NCBI GenBank assembly: GCA_032164245.1
Contig: JAVMKO010000003.1
Span: 62,752,390-62,816,389, forward strand
DNA from: Sternotherus odoratus
Taxonomy: Eukaryota; Chordata; Testudines; Kinosternidae
Length of the DNA: 64,000 bases
Direction of reading: 5' to 3'
Shown: one piece after another, positions 1 to 11,540 of the stretch
Layout: each line of letters opens with the position of its first letter
Numbering within the stretch: the stretch's first letter is position 1
Position numbers and translations under genes: made by a program
Notes under the pieces: generated by a model
Told to the model about the DNA's origin: nothing
Seen by the model: the letters and a program-made list of their open reading frames with translations, nothing else
The model's database searches: none

Positions 1-1050
1 TTACCTGCCAGCTTGGAGCTTCAGTCCCTTGCCTGATTTGAACCAGACATGCTTGTCTGCTGCAAACACAGATCCAAGTCTGAACCATGTCCCTCACAAG
101 ATTCAGGCTTAACTGAAAACAGCTTAACAAGTGCTTCTGTCTGCAGCACTCAAATACCCAACTCCTAATGGAGTCCAAACCCCAAATAAATCTGTTTTAC
201 CCTCTATAAAGCTTATACAGGGTAAACTCATAAATTGTTTGCCCTCTGTAACACTGATAGAGAAATATGCACAATGGTCCCCCTCCCCCCGCACAGGTAT
301 TAATACATACACTGGGTTTATTAACAAGTAAAAAAAGTGATTTTATTAAATACAAAAAGTAGGATTTAAGTGGTTCCAAGTAATAGCAGATAGAACAAAG
401 TGAATTACCAAGAAAAATAGAATAAAACAACAAGTGTAAGCCTAATAGAGTAAGAAAACTGAACACAGATAAAATCTCACCCTCAGAGATGTTTCAATAA
501 GCTTCTTTCACAGATTGGTCTCCTTCATAGTCTGGCAAAAATCCTTTCCCCTGGTCCTTGTTCTAGCTCAGGTGGTAGTTAGGGTTTTTTTTATGATTGC
601 AACCCCCTCTGTTCTGTTCAACCCCTTTATATATCTTTTACACAAGGCAGGAATCCTTTGTCTCTCTCTGGGTTCCCACCCCTCCTTCTAAATGGAAAAG
701 ATGGATTCCAGTTCAGGTAACATAATCACATATCATTGTAAGACTTCTTTACCCACTTGCGAGCACATGTATACAGAAAGGCTTACAAGTAAACAGCGTC
801 ATCAACAACCAGTTGTTATGGTTAATGGGAGCCATCAAGATTCCAAGCCACCATTAATGGCCCTCAGAGTTATATTTCATATTTCAAGTTTCGGATACAA
901 GAATGATACATTTATACAAATGGGATGACCACACTCAGTAGATTATAAGCTTTGTAATGATACCTTACAAGAGACCTTTTGCATGAAGCATATTCCAGTT
1001 ACATTATATTCATACACATTAGCATATTTTCATAAAATACTGAATGTCAA
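1..1050 (-). mobile_element. Endogenous retrovirus-type LTR, cut by the window edge
   Basis: I recognise this as a common turtle LTR-type repeat. Read on the minus strand it has a TATA-like box (TATATAAA) at 633-626 and two AATAAA polyadenylation-type signals at 347-342 and 322-317, in promoter-then-polyA order, which suggests a solo LTR with U3 to the right and U5 running off the left edge. Positions 1-105 align visibly with 53358-53458, a second copy in the same orientation. No gag, pol or env coding sequence is visible. The right boundary near 1050 is approximate and no flanking duplication could be checked. Class assignment is inference. Confidence 0.55.
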
Positions 1051-1998
1051 GTTACAATCCCTTCATTATTTTGTCTACCAATTAAACCTAATTACCAATG
1101 CACTAATTTTGATTTTTGATCCCACACTTCTCTTTTTAACACAGTTCTTGAATTGTGTCAGTAGACCTTTTTGTTTGGACTAATTCAGTTTGTTTCATTT
1201 TTGCACCCATCAATATTTGTTGTTAAAAATTACTGTTATATCTTTAAAAGTTTTACTCCCTTTTTATAGTTGAATTCACAATTAGGATACATTTATAGGG
1301 CAAATTATCACAACAGTAGTAGGTCAAATTTAGCTATTTTATCCTATTTGCAAATGGTCCATTGCAGATGGACTGCAAGTTTATTTGTCTGAAATTATTT
1401 CATCAACCTTTTCTGCAAATGTACTGTGAAAATTGCTTGGAATAGTTAGGTCTGATTTTGAATTGCAGCTGATGTTTTGACTTAAAGGGTAGGTCAAATG
1501 GCAAATGTCTCTTCCTGGATTGTGGGTCTGATCCAAAACCCACTGAACTCAGTGGAAGTTTTTCCAATAACTTCAATCTGCTTTAGGGTCAGGTCCATAT
1601 AAATTTTGAGTCTGATTCCTGGGGGAATACACATTATTAAGAATTTCAAATGTACTTTCCATGACTATTTTAAAATATTTGTGTAAATGTCCCCATTTCA
1701 GCGAGCAAGCCACTCAACTTTTTAAATAAAATATTTGCTAAAAATATACAATAATGGGCACGGATATAAATGAGGCAAACACAGTGACTTGATTTTTTCA
1801 TAAAAAATAATTCTGAAAACATATAAAATGAAAATGGAGTATATTATTTAAGATAGCCCTGTTTCAGTTAAGCCTTGATAAACCTTCATGAATATAAAGT
1901 TATTTTAAAAAAATCTTCTCATTTTATTTCTCATTTTTTCTAGATGTGTCTCATGCCTGGAGCCCACCAGAAAAAAAAAATGCCGGCAGCCTCTCATC
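1051..1998. other. AT-rich non-coding stretch containing one small palindromic repeat
   Basis: Mostly unique-looking AT-rich sequence with no supported gene. The only recognised piece is the short palindromic repeat listed separately at 1524-1596. Confidence 0.5.
1524..1596. repeat. Short palindromic MITE-like repeat
   Basis: The two halves are roughly inverted copies: the left has 'gatccaaaacccactgaa' followed by 'ctcagtgga', and the right has 'ataacttcaatctgctttagggtcagg'-type sequence in reverse sense. This matches a very common turtle repeat built around 'cattgacttcaatggg'. Similar pieces occur at 8158-8232, 24640-24772, 32215-32325 and 55560-55672. Confidence 0.5.
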
Positions 1999-2430
1999 AG
2001 AGAATCATAGTACTGGAAGGGACCTCAAGAGGTCATCTAGTTCAGTCTGCTGCACTCATGGCAGGACTAAGTATTTTCTGAACCATTCCTGACAGGTTTT
2101 ATCTAACCTTCTTCCTCTTCCTTGTAACAACCTTTTATGTACCCACTCACTCTTCTCTTCTCCAGCTTAAACAAAACCAACTTTTTTTCAATCTGCCCTT
2201 ATAGGTCATGTTGTCTAGACCTTCAATATTTTTTGTTGATCTCTGGATTTTGTCCACATCTTTCCTGAAATGTGGTGCTCAGTACTGGAAACAGGCCTCC
2301 AGTTTAGGCCTAATCAGTATGGAGCAAAGTGGAAGAATTACTTCTTATTAAATTTCATCCCATTTGCTTCTCACCATTTCTCCAGTTTGTCCAGATCATT
2401 TTGACTTTAATCATATCCTCCAAAGCAAAA
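1999..2430 (-). mobile_element. CR1 LINE fragment, 3' end, 5'-truncated
   Basis: The plus strand begins with 'agaatcatagtactggaagg' and 'gacctcaagaggtcatctag', the reverse complement of a CR1 3' end, and runs into the CR1 untranslated region ('ttctccagtttgtccagatc'). It contains no intact reading frame. Severe 5' truncation is normal for CR1. Confidence 0.8.
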
Positions 2431-3969
2431 ATGCTGCAGTATAATTTAGTTGCCTCATATTTCCGGATTAACTCATCTTATTTAAGGCAATGGAATATAA
2501 AATAAGTCATACTTTGAAAAAAATTGCCATATTGAACCCAATCTTGCTGTCCTTACACACACAAAATTCTCATTAAGGTCAGCAGAAGTTCTACTTTGTT
2601 AGGAACTTCAAGTTCGAGCACCTGAGTATCTGTGGTTATCTGCTAAAGAAGAATACTTGATTTTTATTTATTGCTCACAGACACTAAGCTCAATAGAAGC
2701 ATTGTAACAGTCTATGACATTAATGTGAGCAATCAAGTACCTTTTATGGAATAGAAACCCACCACAAATATAAGTAATAATCATAGTTGTTTGTTTTGCT
2801 TGCATCCTATAGCAATTGTTGGCTGTTGGCTTGTTAAAATAAATTGTTTCAGCCGTAATTCACATGTATCTGGCATTTATATATCAAGCAAACATCCAGG
2901 AAACCCTGCTGACATTTATCAGGAATGGTGGGGTCTCTGCAAGAAGGCTTAGACTGGTTAATTTCCTATTTCCATATACACTCAAAAAATCTGCCATTCA
3001 AGTTTAATGACAACAAGCATAGCTAACTTTCTGTAGGTTAAATTTATAATAATCTATTATTATTTTTTGCACCATTGAACAAAATTCTAAAGCAGCATCA
3101 TTTTAAGTAATTTTATATAAAAAATACCCTCAAAACAACATCAGTAAGAGTCAAGGTAGATATTTTTATTTGGGCTGGAAAGATGGAAGTAAATGATGAT
3201 GACTACCTTTGCATGTCTCTGTTGGCTTGCTTTAAGACTGACTATTAAATATTGTCCACATGCTATTAATTACTTAGACATTTGAGATCTAGATTACTAA
3301 ATTGGTAGACTGTTATATCAAGGAGAGTTTTCTACAGAGATAATTAATAGTGATAAAATACTCGCAATTCAGACTCAGGGAGAAAAGTTAGTGGTTAAGT
3401 CATGAATCATATGTCATTTTAATCCACATCTGTGAACTAATTTGCCTTGGGAAACCCTAAAAGTTTATTTTTTATGAGAGTGGGTTTGGTTAAGAATTAA
3501 TGGCAGCAATTTTCATGATAGCTGCAAACCCCCTGAAGATAACAGTTAAGTCACCACAGTGAAAGAAAAATATGGAAAGGTTTGCTAAAATAAGATCTCT
3601 CTACTCATTTATACTGACAGGAATTGCTGGAGTTTGGTTTCCAGCACATCTCCTCTGTCATGTTAATATAAAGTTGTTTTTAATGAAAGACTAGGGCTCT
3701 GACATAATGGATTTATATTTTCTATAGATGGATGCCCAAAAGCTTTTAGTGTTTTAAATCAATTTATTACTAGAACAGAAAGATACTCCATATCACCTGT
3801 GCACAAGGAAAAACAGTCAGTTTACTAAACTTAAAAGACAAACTAACAACCTTAAAGCACTGCACAGGCTTTAGAATAAGTTGCATCCTTGCCAGAAATG
3901 TCAGCATTACAAATGTTAAACCATTTCAGAACTCCAGCAGTAACCACCTTTGTGTTGAAATGCTACTTA
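2431..3969. other. Repeat-poor AT-rich non-coding stretch
   Basis: No gene, recognised repeat or long reading frame is visible over about 1.5 kb. It is one of the longer repeat-free stretches and could hold conserved non-coding elements, which cannot be judged from a single sequence. Confidence 0.45.
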
Positions 3970-4390
3970 TTTTGTGTTATGATTGTTTATTGCAAGTCTG
4001 GCCAATAACACCACCTATTATAAATGTTACCTGACATTTCACACTATAAAACCCTGATTTCAGTTGCTCATAACTTTGCCAAACTTTAACTGTTTGTGCT
4101 GAAATTTTCCATGCTGGGTATCTGCTTGAGGTTGAATATTTTGAAAAATGTTAGCCAAAATAGTCATTTCCAATGACAAGACTAGAGAAAATTACTTTGT
4201 TTTCCCCTTGTTAAATTTTGGCGAGCTACACATCTCAATTTGGACACCCAAAATTAGTGCAAATTTTTGACATAGTATTGCTGTGCCTCAGTTGCCCATC
4301 TGTAAAATGGGGATAATACTCCCCAGTCATCTCACAGGGCTATGTATTATTATCTGTGAAGCTCTTAGATACTTTAATAATGTATCATAG
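3970..4390 (+). repeat. Old SINE-like repeat with a MIR-type 3' part
   Basis: The left part ('ctcataactttgccaaactt') matches a repeat common in turtles. The right part holds the familiar MIR-type stretch 'cccatctgtaaaatgggg' followed by 'atctcacagggct' and a 'tactttaataatg' tail. Highly diverged. The extent of the left part is uncertain. Confidence 0.6.
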
Positions 4391-5300
4391 GATAAGCCCA
4401 TGAGGAAATTAGTAATTCTGTTTTCAGAACAGGGTTGGTATAGTGCTCATTAAATAGGCCATGGAGCAACACACTGAATAACAAGAAAATAAAATACTGA
4501 GTAGCTGTTCTTTACATAATCACATCTATCCTGTGCACTGAGTGAGGGAGGGATCCTGTGGAATAATATTTGATCATGTAATTAAAGACTATCAAAATGT
4601 ATGTGCATGGGGAGGGGGACATATTAAGGATGCACAGGAAGCCTTAAATCTGGTATATCCTACATTTGAAGTGCTTGACTTTGCAATCTTATGAATGTTT
4701 TTTGAACATAAGGGGTTTTTAGTGCAATTTTACACAGGCTGCACAGCAGGGAGAATGAAATTGTGTAAAATATGCTAGAATACCCAATTCCCAGATTTTC
4801 TAAAAAGTTGGGAGAACACTATTTTTCTTATGTTAATCATCTTAACTTGTGCATACTTTGATTTAATTAATGAATAGGAAGACTACCTCTACAGCTGAAA
4901 CATAAAAAAAGGATATGTTATGGAGTCTATTATAGGTTATCATCCTTCATCTCATGAGTACCATAGAATCTCTTTTCTCCTGGGAAGCACCTAGTCATTT
5001 CAATATTCTTCTACTGACAAGCATTGTTCTGTTAAAGATTTCAGTTTCAAGGTAGTTGAAATATTTTTTAAACGGCTGAAGCTTTTGTTCATATTCTCAT
5101 ATTTCACCAGTGAAAAATCTCAATAATTCTGATAAAGATTTTTATCCATCAAAGGAAGTTATCACTGACTGGACACACTAGAAATATATTACAGGAAGAA
5201 AAAAACCTTGGTTATCTCCTCTATAAGCTGGTTGCAAGTGTTAAAGCTCTGGACAATCTAGCTAACTCTGTCCTTTCACTTCTCTACTGTCTTTTTGCTC
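4391..5300. other. Unique-looking AT-rich sequence
   Basis: No supported gene or recognised repeat seen. Confidence 0.4.
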
Positions 5301-5301
5301 G

Positions 5302-5395
<94 letters not shown>
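5302..5395. repeat. Compound microsatellite (CT)n(AC)n
   Basis: About 9 CT units run directly into about 37 uninterrupted AC units (5321-5395). The AC run is pure, so it is expected to be highly length-polymorphic and prone to Z-DNA formation. The reading frame across it, giving a Thr-His polymer, is not a gene. Confidence 0.98.
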
Positions 5396-5396
<1 letters not shown>

Positions 5397-6546
5397 GATA
5401 CCAGGAGTATTCTGGGCTGTCAAAAAACCAAAATTCAAAAAGAAAGCCATCAGCTGCTCCTTATCTTCAAGCCAACTTTAAGAAAATCAGGTCCAAACAA
5501 CAGTTTCTTCCTCCTATAATCATCTGTCCTGGCTTCACTAAAGTTTATGTAAGTAGATGGACCTTCTAGTGAGCCTTGAAGTTCTACAAACCTGAGCAAT
5601 TTTGGATCAATAAAGTGAGGATTAAATTCCAAAGTTCAGGGGACCTTGGGAAGAATGTGGCTGAATATTAGGAATAGCAAACCCATGAGGAGAGATGTAG
5701 TCTCTCAAGTAGGCAGGATCCAGGCTGTTTAGGACTTATAAGGATGAAACCACCTCATTTTCACATTGTTTTAAGCTGCAATCACTTGTAGACAATGTTG
5801 CTATAGTCTGATCTTGACAAGATAATGCATTGCTAACAGTAGCAAATTCTGCCTTTGAAAGAAATGATCATGATTAACACTGGCCAAAAACTTTTCAACT
5901 GCACAAGTTTTTATGGTCCTAAAATCCAGTTTCTACAAAATAAAAATATTTCAAGGGAATATTTCAATTCTGAAGACATTTTCAATGGAAGAAAGTCAAA
6001 ATAAATCATGTAGACTTTTTTTTTCCATTTAGCTAATCTTGAAACATTTAATTTTGATAAGGTAACATATTTTTGGTTTGATTTTTTTCCATTTCATTTT
6101 ATTTTGTTCTGAATGGTATGCTCCACATATGTTTTCACATTATCTAATAAAACAATCCTCTATCTAAACAGTTCCAAATTGATTTTTTTAAAGAATTACC
6201 ACCATGTGGGAACGTGTAACATTTCCAATTCAGAAAAAAATAATCAAAATGTCAGAATTTCCTGTGGATTAGAAAATCTATTTTCTGAGAAGGGCGAGTC
6301 ATAATATCCTAGCAATGTGAAGATGGAATATTTATCTTCCTAATTTATCTGTCAACTAATGTAAAACATACCCCAAAAGAAGTGTGGTTAGAACACCCAG
6401 TAACTGTAACCAGGTCTGCCATAAACAGGTCAGTCATTAACACCTTCCAGCAGAATACTCTGCATAATCTAATTTGTATAATAGTACCTTTCCAGAAGGC
6501 CAAGACAAACAAACTGCTCTTTTCTCACTACATGAAACAGAGACCT
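5396..6546. other. Unique-looking AT-rich sequence
   Basis: No supported gene or recognised repeat seen; short frames only. Confidence 0.4.
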
Positions 6547-6870
6547 TTTCTACACTGAAAAGGTTTGCCAGTAGCGCTATACTGGCAAACTATCCTAGTG
6601 GAGATGCAGCTTACATAGGGAAGAATATTTTTTCCTGCATAGTTCATACCAGTTCTCTGAATGAATTAAGCTATACAAGCAAGAACTTGTTTTGCAGGTG
6701 TAACTGCATATACACTAAGGTGCTACACCAGAAACTTCGAAGTGCTGTCGTGGGCCTATCCACACTAGTGCTTTAAATTTCTCAGACTTGCTGCGCTCAG
6801 AGGGGTGATTTTTCACACCCCATGAGCCAGCAAATTAGAGCACTATACAATGTAAATGTAGACAAGCCCT
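6547..6870. mobile_element. MITE-like element with 'gtctacact' ends
   Basis: The left end 'ccttttctacactgaaaag' and the reverse complement of the right end 'gcttgtctacatttacattg' form short imperfect terminal inverted repeats. The interior ('gtagcgctatactggcaaac', 'ttcacaccccatgagc') matches a repeat family I recognise from turtle genomes. The reading frame at 6474-6776 overlaps it and is not a gene. Confidence 0.6.
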
Positions 6871-8157
6871 TTGAATCATGCCAACATAGCTATCTTGATT
6901 AGGGTTGTGATATTTTTCCCACAGTCCTGACATTGCTATGGCAGAAAAATGCAAATGTTGACCAGACTTTTAGGTTCCTTTTGTGAGGAATGTATCTATG
7001 AGAGAGAATATTTACACTATTTTAACTACCCACTTGTGAAGATTTGGGTGGTTAAATTTTATTCAGAACTCTTGTTTAAATGAGCTGGAAACAGACGTAG
7101 GGGACAGTTGCCCACTTGTCTGTTCCTTGTCAATCCCACGGTCTAAAGCTCTTTGTATTCTAAATCATGCCAAGTAGATAGCAAATTATTCCAAGGCCTC
7201 TGGCAGTAAATGGAAATGCAATCAGGGAAGTAAAATGAGAACTTCTATATCAAGTCAAATGCCTGATTTCACCATTTGTGTGTTCCTTTGAATGTAGCTG
7301 TAGTTTATGTGAACAGTCTGAGTAAACCCTACAATGGAGGAAGAGTCTGAAGAAAATTTTTTAAAAAGCTGTTTCTGATCTCAGTGAAATACACTTCATC
7401 CAAGTAATCAGGCTCTCGATGGAAGAACTGCCGAGGACTAGGGAGGTAAAATCTATCCCAGAACCTGGGGCCAGAATGCATTGATGTAAGCAGAGTAGTT
7501 ATATCAGGCCCTTCATATCACTGGGTTGGGTGTTGGGGCCACTGGATGCATGTAAACAGGGTCCCTGACCACATGCTTCACCTGGTTCTGAGTGAGAATC
7601 AGGTGACTTATCTGACTAATCACCACAGTTCCCTGAGAAAGCCTACCCAGGGCTAATGTGGGGGCTGTTTCTTTGGCATAAAGGGGTGAATGTCTACTCA
7701 CCCCACAATTGCCTCACACAGAGTGTTATTGTAGAGCTAAAGTAATGCAGACAGTCTTATGTTGCTCCCTCCCTCCACAATGTGGATCCGTCACCCAAAG
7801 TGGATAGTTTAACTCAAAATGATTAGCATTTAATTTAAAAAACAAAAATCACACTTTTTCCTTCTGAGTAAGACAGAGGGAAAGGCCCCAGTGAAGGCAT
7901 TTGACGCCTGCAGGGTGAGAAGATGGGTGTGAAATTTGTAGGACAGCTTGTACAAATTACCACAGTTATTAATAGTGATTTGTTAAACTCCACAACATGC
8001 TGAAGGGTGTGGAAAACACAGCTTGAAAATCACCAATGCTCATGATGTAAAAGGCAGGACAAGAAGGCAGGGAATGACAAGGAAAAAGAGTAAGTGACAC
8101 AGAGCACTTTTCTGAAGGGTGACATATGACTGAGTTCTTGAGCAATGTGGAAGAAAT
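6871..8157. other. Non-coding stretch without recognised features
   Basis: No exon-like frame or clear repeat was found; a 62-codon minus-strand frame at 7513-7701 resembles no protein I know. Confidence 0.4.
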
Positions 8158-8232
8158 GAGGGTGAAATCCTGGCCCAGCTGAACTCAGTGGGAGATTTGC
8201 CATAGACTTCAGTGGGACCAGAATTTTACCTT
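8158..8232. repeat. Short palindromic MITE-like repeat
   Basis: Begins 'ggtgaaatcctggcccagct' and ends with the inverted form 'gggaccagaattttacc', with 'cagtgggag' and 'acttcagtggg' in the arms. Same type as 1524-1596. Confidence 0.55.
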
Positions 8233-9740
8233 GCATCCTTAGGAGTGTTGGGTTGGTGTACTGTGAGTGCAATGTGAGCAGAGAGGGAATGTAGAAAAAG
8301 TCACAGAGATAGAACATGGAATGCAGACCAGGCCGTCAATATGAGACAAGGTTGGAGATTTAAGCTGAGGAGTTGTATTTGTCTCTGATGACAAACAGGA
8401 GGGTTTTTTTTGTTTTTGTTTTTTTAAATGAAGCAAATTAACTTAGCATTAAAATTAGCCAGACTATTCCTGTGTAGCATGTGCACTTTATGCCCATATG
8501 TGCTCAGTATTTTATAAGATAACTTAGGGAGAGGCAAAATTTTCACCTTGCATTTGACTGTGATGGTCCCATGTAACTGTTTCAATTCACCTGCTGAACT
8601 CAATCAGCCATTAAGTAATCAATCTTTAAAGCCTTATAAGCGACATATGTGAACAAATCAAGTTGTTTATTAACATCATATTTTAGAAAAACCTGTTTTC
8701 AGACTGCAATCTTTGTGCCTGCTGCTTTGAAAATGGGCTCCTCTGGACTCTACCCAAATCAAGCTGACTGAGTGCGCTTAATACATTCTAATGTATCCAC
8801 TTGATGGTGGATTTATATAATGCATGAAAACCTTTGCAATGCAGTACACACATCGCCCCTTGCAAGTACTGTGCTAAAGATTTTGAAGGGTATTCAAGCA
8901 TTTGCAAAATGAAACTACTTACCTGCAAGTGGATTTGAAAACTAAAGCAACTGCAGCTATAAAAACTTGCCAAGGTTTCCCATTGATACAAATATGTTAT
9001 AACCATTATGATGCATTTTCTTAAAAAGTATCAGAGTCAGGCATATAAAAGTGAGGGCGCAAATGAGTGTAGGAAAAGCATTGTGGTTTGCAATCAATAG
9101 ATATTTCACTCACCCATGCCTCCCATTCTCTCCCAGCCTAGCCCTCCACCATGTTTTTTTTCCATTCAACTGTCTCCCTAGGCCCTCTCCCTTCCATTAC
9201 CATCATTCTCTTCCTGAATCTCCCATCCATGCCTCTTCTCCCATTGCCATGCTTGCTCTCTCTCTCTCTCCCATTTTAAAGGCCTTTCCAATTTTAACTT
9301 AGATAAAAGGAGTACAATAAATATCTGGAGGATACTTCAAATATTGAGATAACAATACATAGACATAGAAGTCAAATGGAAGTCCTTAAGAATGACCAAT
9401 ATAAGAGGGTATACATACATATATGCAGGTAGCACAAGCTTTTTTAATATATATAAAATTGGACTGCTAAATTACTCAGGCTTGCCAAATACTTACAGTA
9501 AATTTTCTTAGAGAGATTTTGTAAAACATGACATATGGTAAATGACATTGTGCCTCTCCTATTATGACAAACACGATTCATTTTTCATGTAAACCTGTTT
9601 TGACATAATTTCCTCATGTAATTTATATATGCATTTTATATTAAACTAGTTACCATCAAGCAAATTTTATATATGTAGTACTCTATAATTTTATTAGCAA
9701 TGGGAGTTCTAAGATACTGAAACTTAACACTTTGTCACTT
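8233..9740. other. AT-rich non-coding stretch with a short CT microsatellite
   Basis: The only clear element is a (CT)n run of about nine units at 9254-9271. AT-rich sequence continues to the abrupt GC rise at about 9741. Confidence 0.45.
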
Positions 9741-9816
9741 TGCCGCCGCTTCTCAGCTCTCTGCTGCTTTTGACTCCCCCCCCACCCCCCGGGCAGGCTC
9801 CTGTCAGCGGGGGGTC

Positions 9817-10127
9817 TCAGCTCCTGCTGCCAGCCTGGGCTTCCTACACCCAGGCTGGCAGCAGGAGCTGACTGGGGCAGGCAGCAGGACCCCGGCTGGC
9901 AGGAGCCGGGGGGGAAAAGCCCAAAGCGGCTCTTGCCCCAGTCTGCTTCCGCTGTCAGCCTGGGTTCCCTGCACCCAGGCTGTCAGCAGGCGCTGAGTTG
10001 GGCAGGCGGCAGGAGCCTGGGGAGAGAGCCCAAAGAGACGGCGGGCTCAGCAGTAAGCCTGCTGCCGCTTTGGGCTTTCCCCCCAGGCTCCTGCCAGCCT
10101 GGGTTTCCTACACCCAGGCTGGAAGCA
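9817..10127. repeat. Three tandem hairpin units
   Basis: Each unit has the arm 'cagcctggg', a 9-nt loop and the arm 'cccaggctg'. Unit 1 is a perfect 23-bp stem, 9817-9839 against 9849-9871. Unit 2 is a 14-bp stem with one mismatch (9951-9964 against 9974-9987). Unit 3 pairs 10092-10103 with 10113-10127. The loop centres lie about 125 and 139 bp apart. Confidence 0.85.
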
Positions 10128-10165
10128 GGCTGAGACCCCAGCTCTTAAGGGGCCAGTGGGAGAAG

Positions 10166-11195
10166 CAGGGCCAGCGACAGGGGGGTACTACGGGTACAGC
10201 TGTACCAGGCCCTGGACTTAAGGGGGGCCCCCTTAAGTCCGGGGCCCAGTACACAGCTGTACCATTGCCCCCTCCCCCCCCTTGTCGCACACTGGGCACC
10301 AAATCTCCCTGGCCGCTTTTTCCTGGGCTGTGTCCGCGTGTCAGTGGCCGGCTGCCTCCCGAGCCCTTCAGCCGGCGGCTCGTCCCGTGCCCCAGGAGCC
10401 GCCCCAAGGCACCCCCGGCTGCAGCGCTTCCCCCGACCCACCTGCAGCAAGACCTGGGCCAGCCCTTGGCGGGGTGGGGGGGATCCCCCAGGTGGCACCA
10501 CAGGATGCTGGCTCCATCACCTCCCCCACCCTGGTGGCTGCAGAGGACTGGCCGGGTGCACCACTCCGCGGGGGCGGGGGCCAGCAAGCGGGGCTGGGGA
10601 GACCTGGGGCCGGGAGCCCAGCGGGGGGAGGCAGGGCAGCCGCGGAGTGCCGATCCCACCAGAGGCGGCAGCCAGGAGCGACGCTGCAGCCGCTGCTGGG
10701 TCCCACCCCTACCCCAGGTACGTCTGGTAGCCGGCGGGGAGGCCAGGCTGGGTGGGCAGGGAGGGGGGCAGGAGACTAGGCTGGATGGGGTGGGTGAGGC
10801 GTGGGTGCGGGAGGGAAGGAGGTTTGGGTGGGGGGGGGAGGCTGAGCTGGGCGGGTCAGGCATGGGGACAGGAGGCTGGGTTGGGAGTGGGAGGGGGGAG
10901 GAGGTTTGGTTCGGTGGGATGGGCCGGGCCAGGCAGGGGTGGGGGAGGGAAGGCAGTTAGAGATGGGGGGATGCTGGGTGGGGGTAAAGGAAGATCACCC
11001 ACAACAGCGGGGTGGGCCAGGCAGGGTTGGGTGGGGAGGGGAGGAGGTTAGGCTGGGGGAGGAGATTAGGTTGGGTGGCCCGGGTCAGGCGGGGGGGGGG
11101 GGAAGGAGAATAGGCTGTGGGGGGCCCAAATGATCAGAGTAGGGGGCCCCCAAACGATCAGAGTAGGGGGCCCAAAATTTCTGTCGCCAGCCCTG
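10166..11195. mobile_element. Complete non-autonomous hAT element with 8-bp target-site duplication
   Basis: The left end 'cagggccagcgacag' (10166-10180) and the reverse complement of the right end, 'cagggctggcgacag' (11181-11195), match at 13 of 15 positions. The element is flanked by identical 8-bp repeats 'gggagaag' at 10158-10165 and 11196-11203, the target-duplication length diagnostic of hAT transposons. The 1030-bp GC-rich interior has no transposase. It includes a near-perfect palindrome at 10208-10246, a G-rich degenerate minisatellite at about 10720-11110, and about 2.5 copies of a 24-bp unit at 11120-11177. Long frames here, up to 320 codons on the plus strand and 251 on the minus, arise from GC richness and are not genes. 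Confidence 0.9.
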
Positions 11196-11540
11196 GGGAG
11201 AAGCCCCAAAGCAGCGGCAGGTTAAGCTTGAGACTGCCGCTGCTTTGGGGCTTCCCCTACGGACCGGTTTAGACATCTCGATTAATCCGCAGCCCGGTTA
11301 ACCCGCGCCCGGATAATCGGGAGTCTACTGTATTTGCTTTGAATGATAAGCTTTATTTTTGATTTTTTTAAAAACTTAATTGTAATAAACTTCAAACATG
11401 TAAGTTGCCCACTTGTCTGCTTCTCAAAACAGTATAAACCAAACTGAATTTTCATGTTACAGTAGATAAAAAAATGAATGCCACCACATAATTTTATGCT
11501 CTTACACCTTTCATCAAAGGATAACTGTAGCCCTATAGAG

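Larger units (their letters stand above)
9741..11330. mobile_element. GC-rich pogo/Tigger-like non-autonomous element (left end missing) split by a hAT insertion
   Basis: The right end reads 'ggataatcgggagtctactg' followed by TA at 11331-11332. This is the same terminal sequence, with TA flank, as the intact element at 33505-33805, so it belongs to the TA-targeting mariner/pogo group. No matching left terminal repeat exists near 9700, so the left end is truncated at the AT-to-GC change. The body contains three hairpin units (9817-10127). After removing the nested element at 10166-11195 and one copy of its target duplication, the flanks 'aaagcccaaag'-type and 'aagccccaaagcagcgg' read on as one GC-rich unit. 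No transposase coding sequence. Confidence 0.7.

Noticed and set aside
5295..5519. Frame encoding a Thr-His polymer
   Set aside because: Direct translation of the (AC)n microsatellite.
8030..8317. 95-codon minus-strand frame
   Set aside because: It overlaps the palindromic repeat at 8158-8232 and has no recognisable domain.
9998..10960. 320-codon plus-strand frame and an overlapping 251-codon minus-strand frame
   Set aside because: Both run through GC-rich transposon DNA, cross the hAT border, overlap each other on opposite strands and consist of Gly/Pro/Arg-rich low-complexity sequence.
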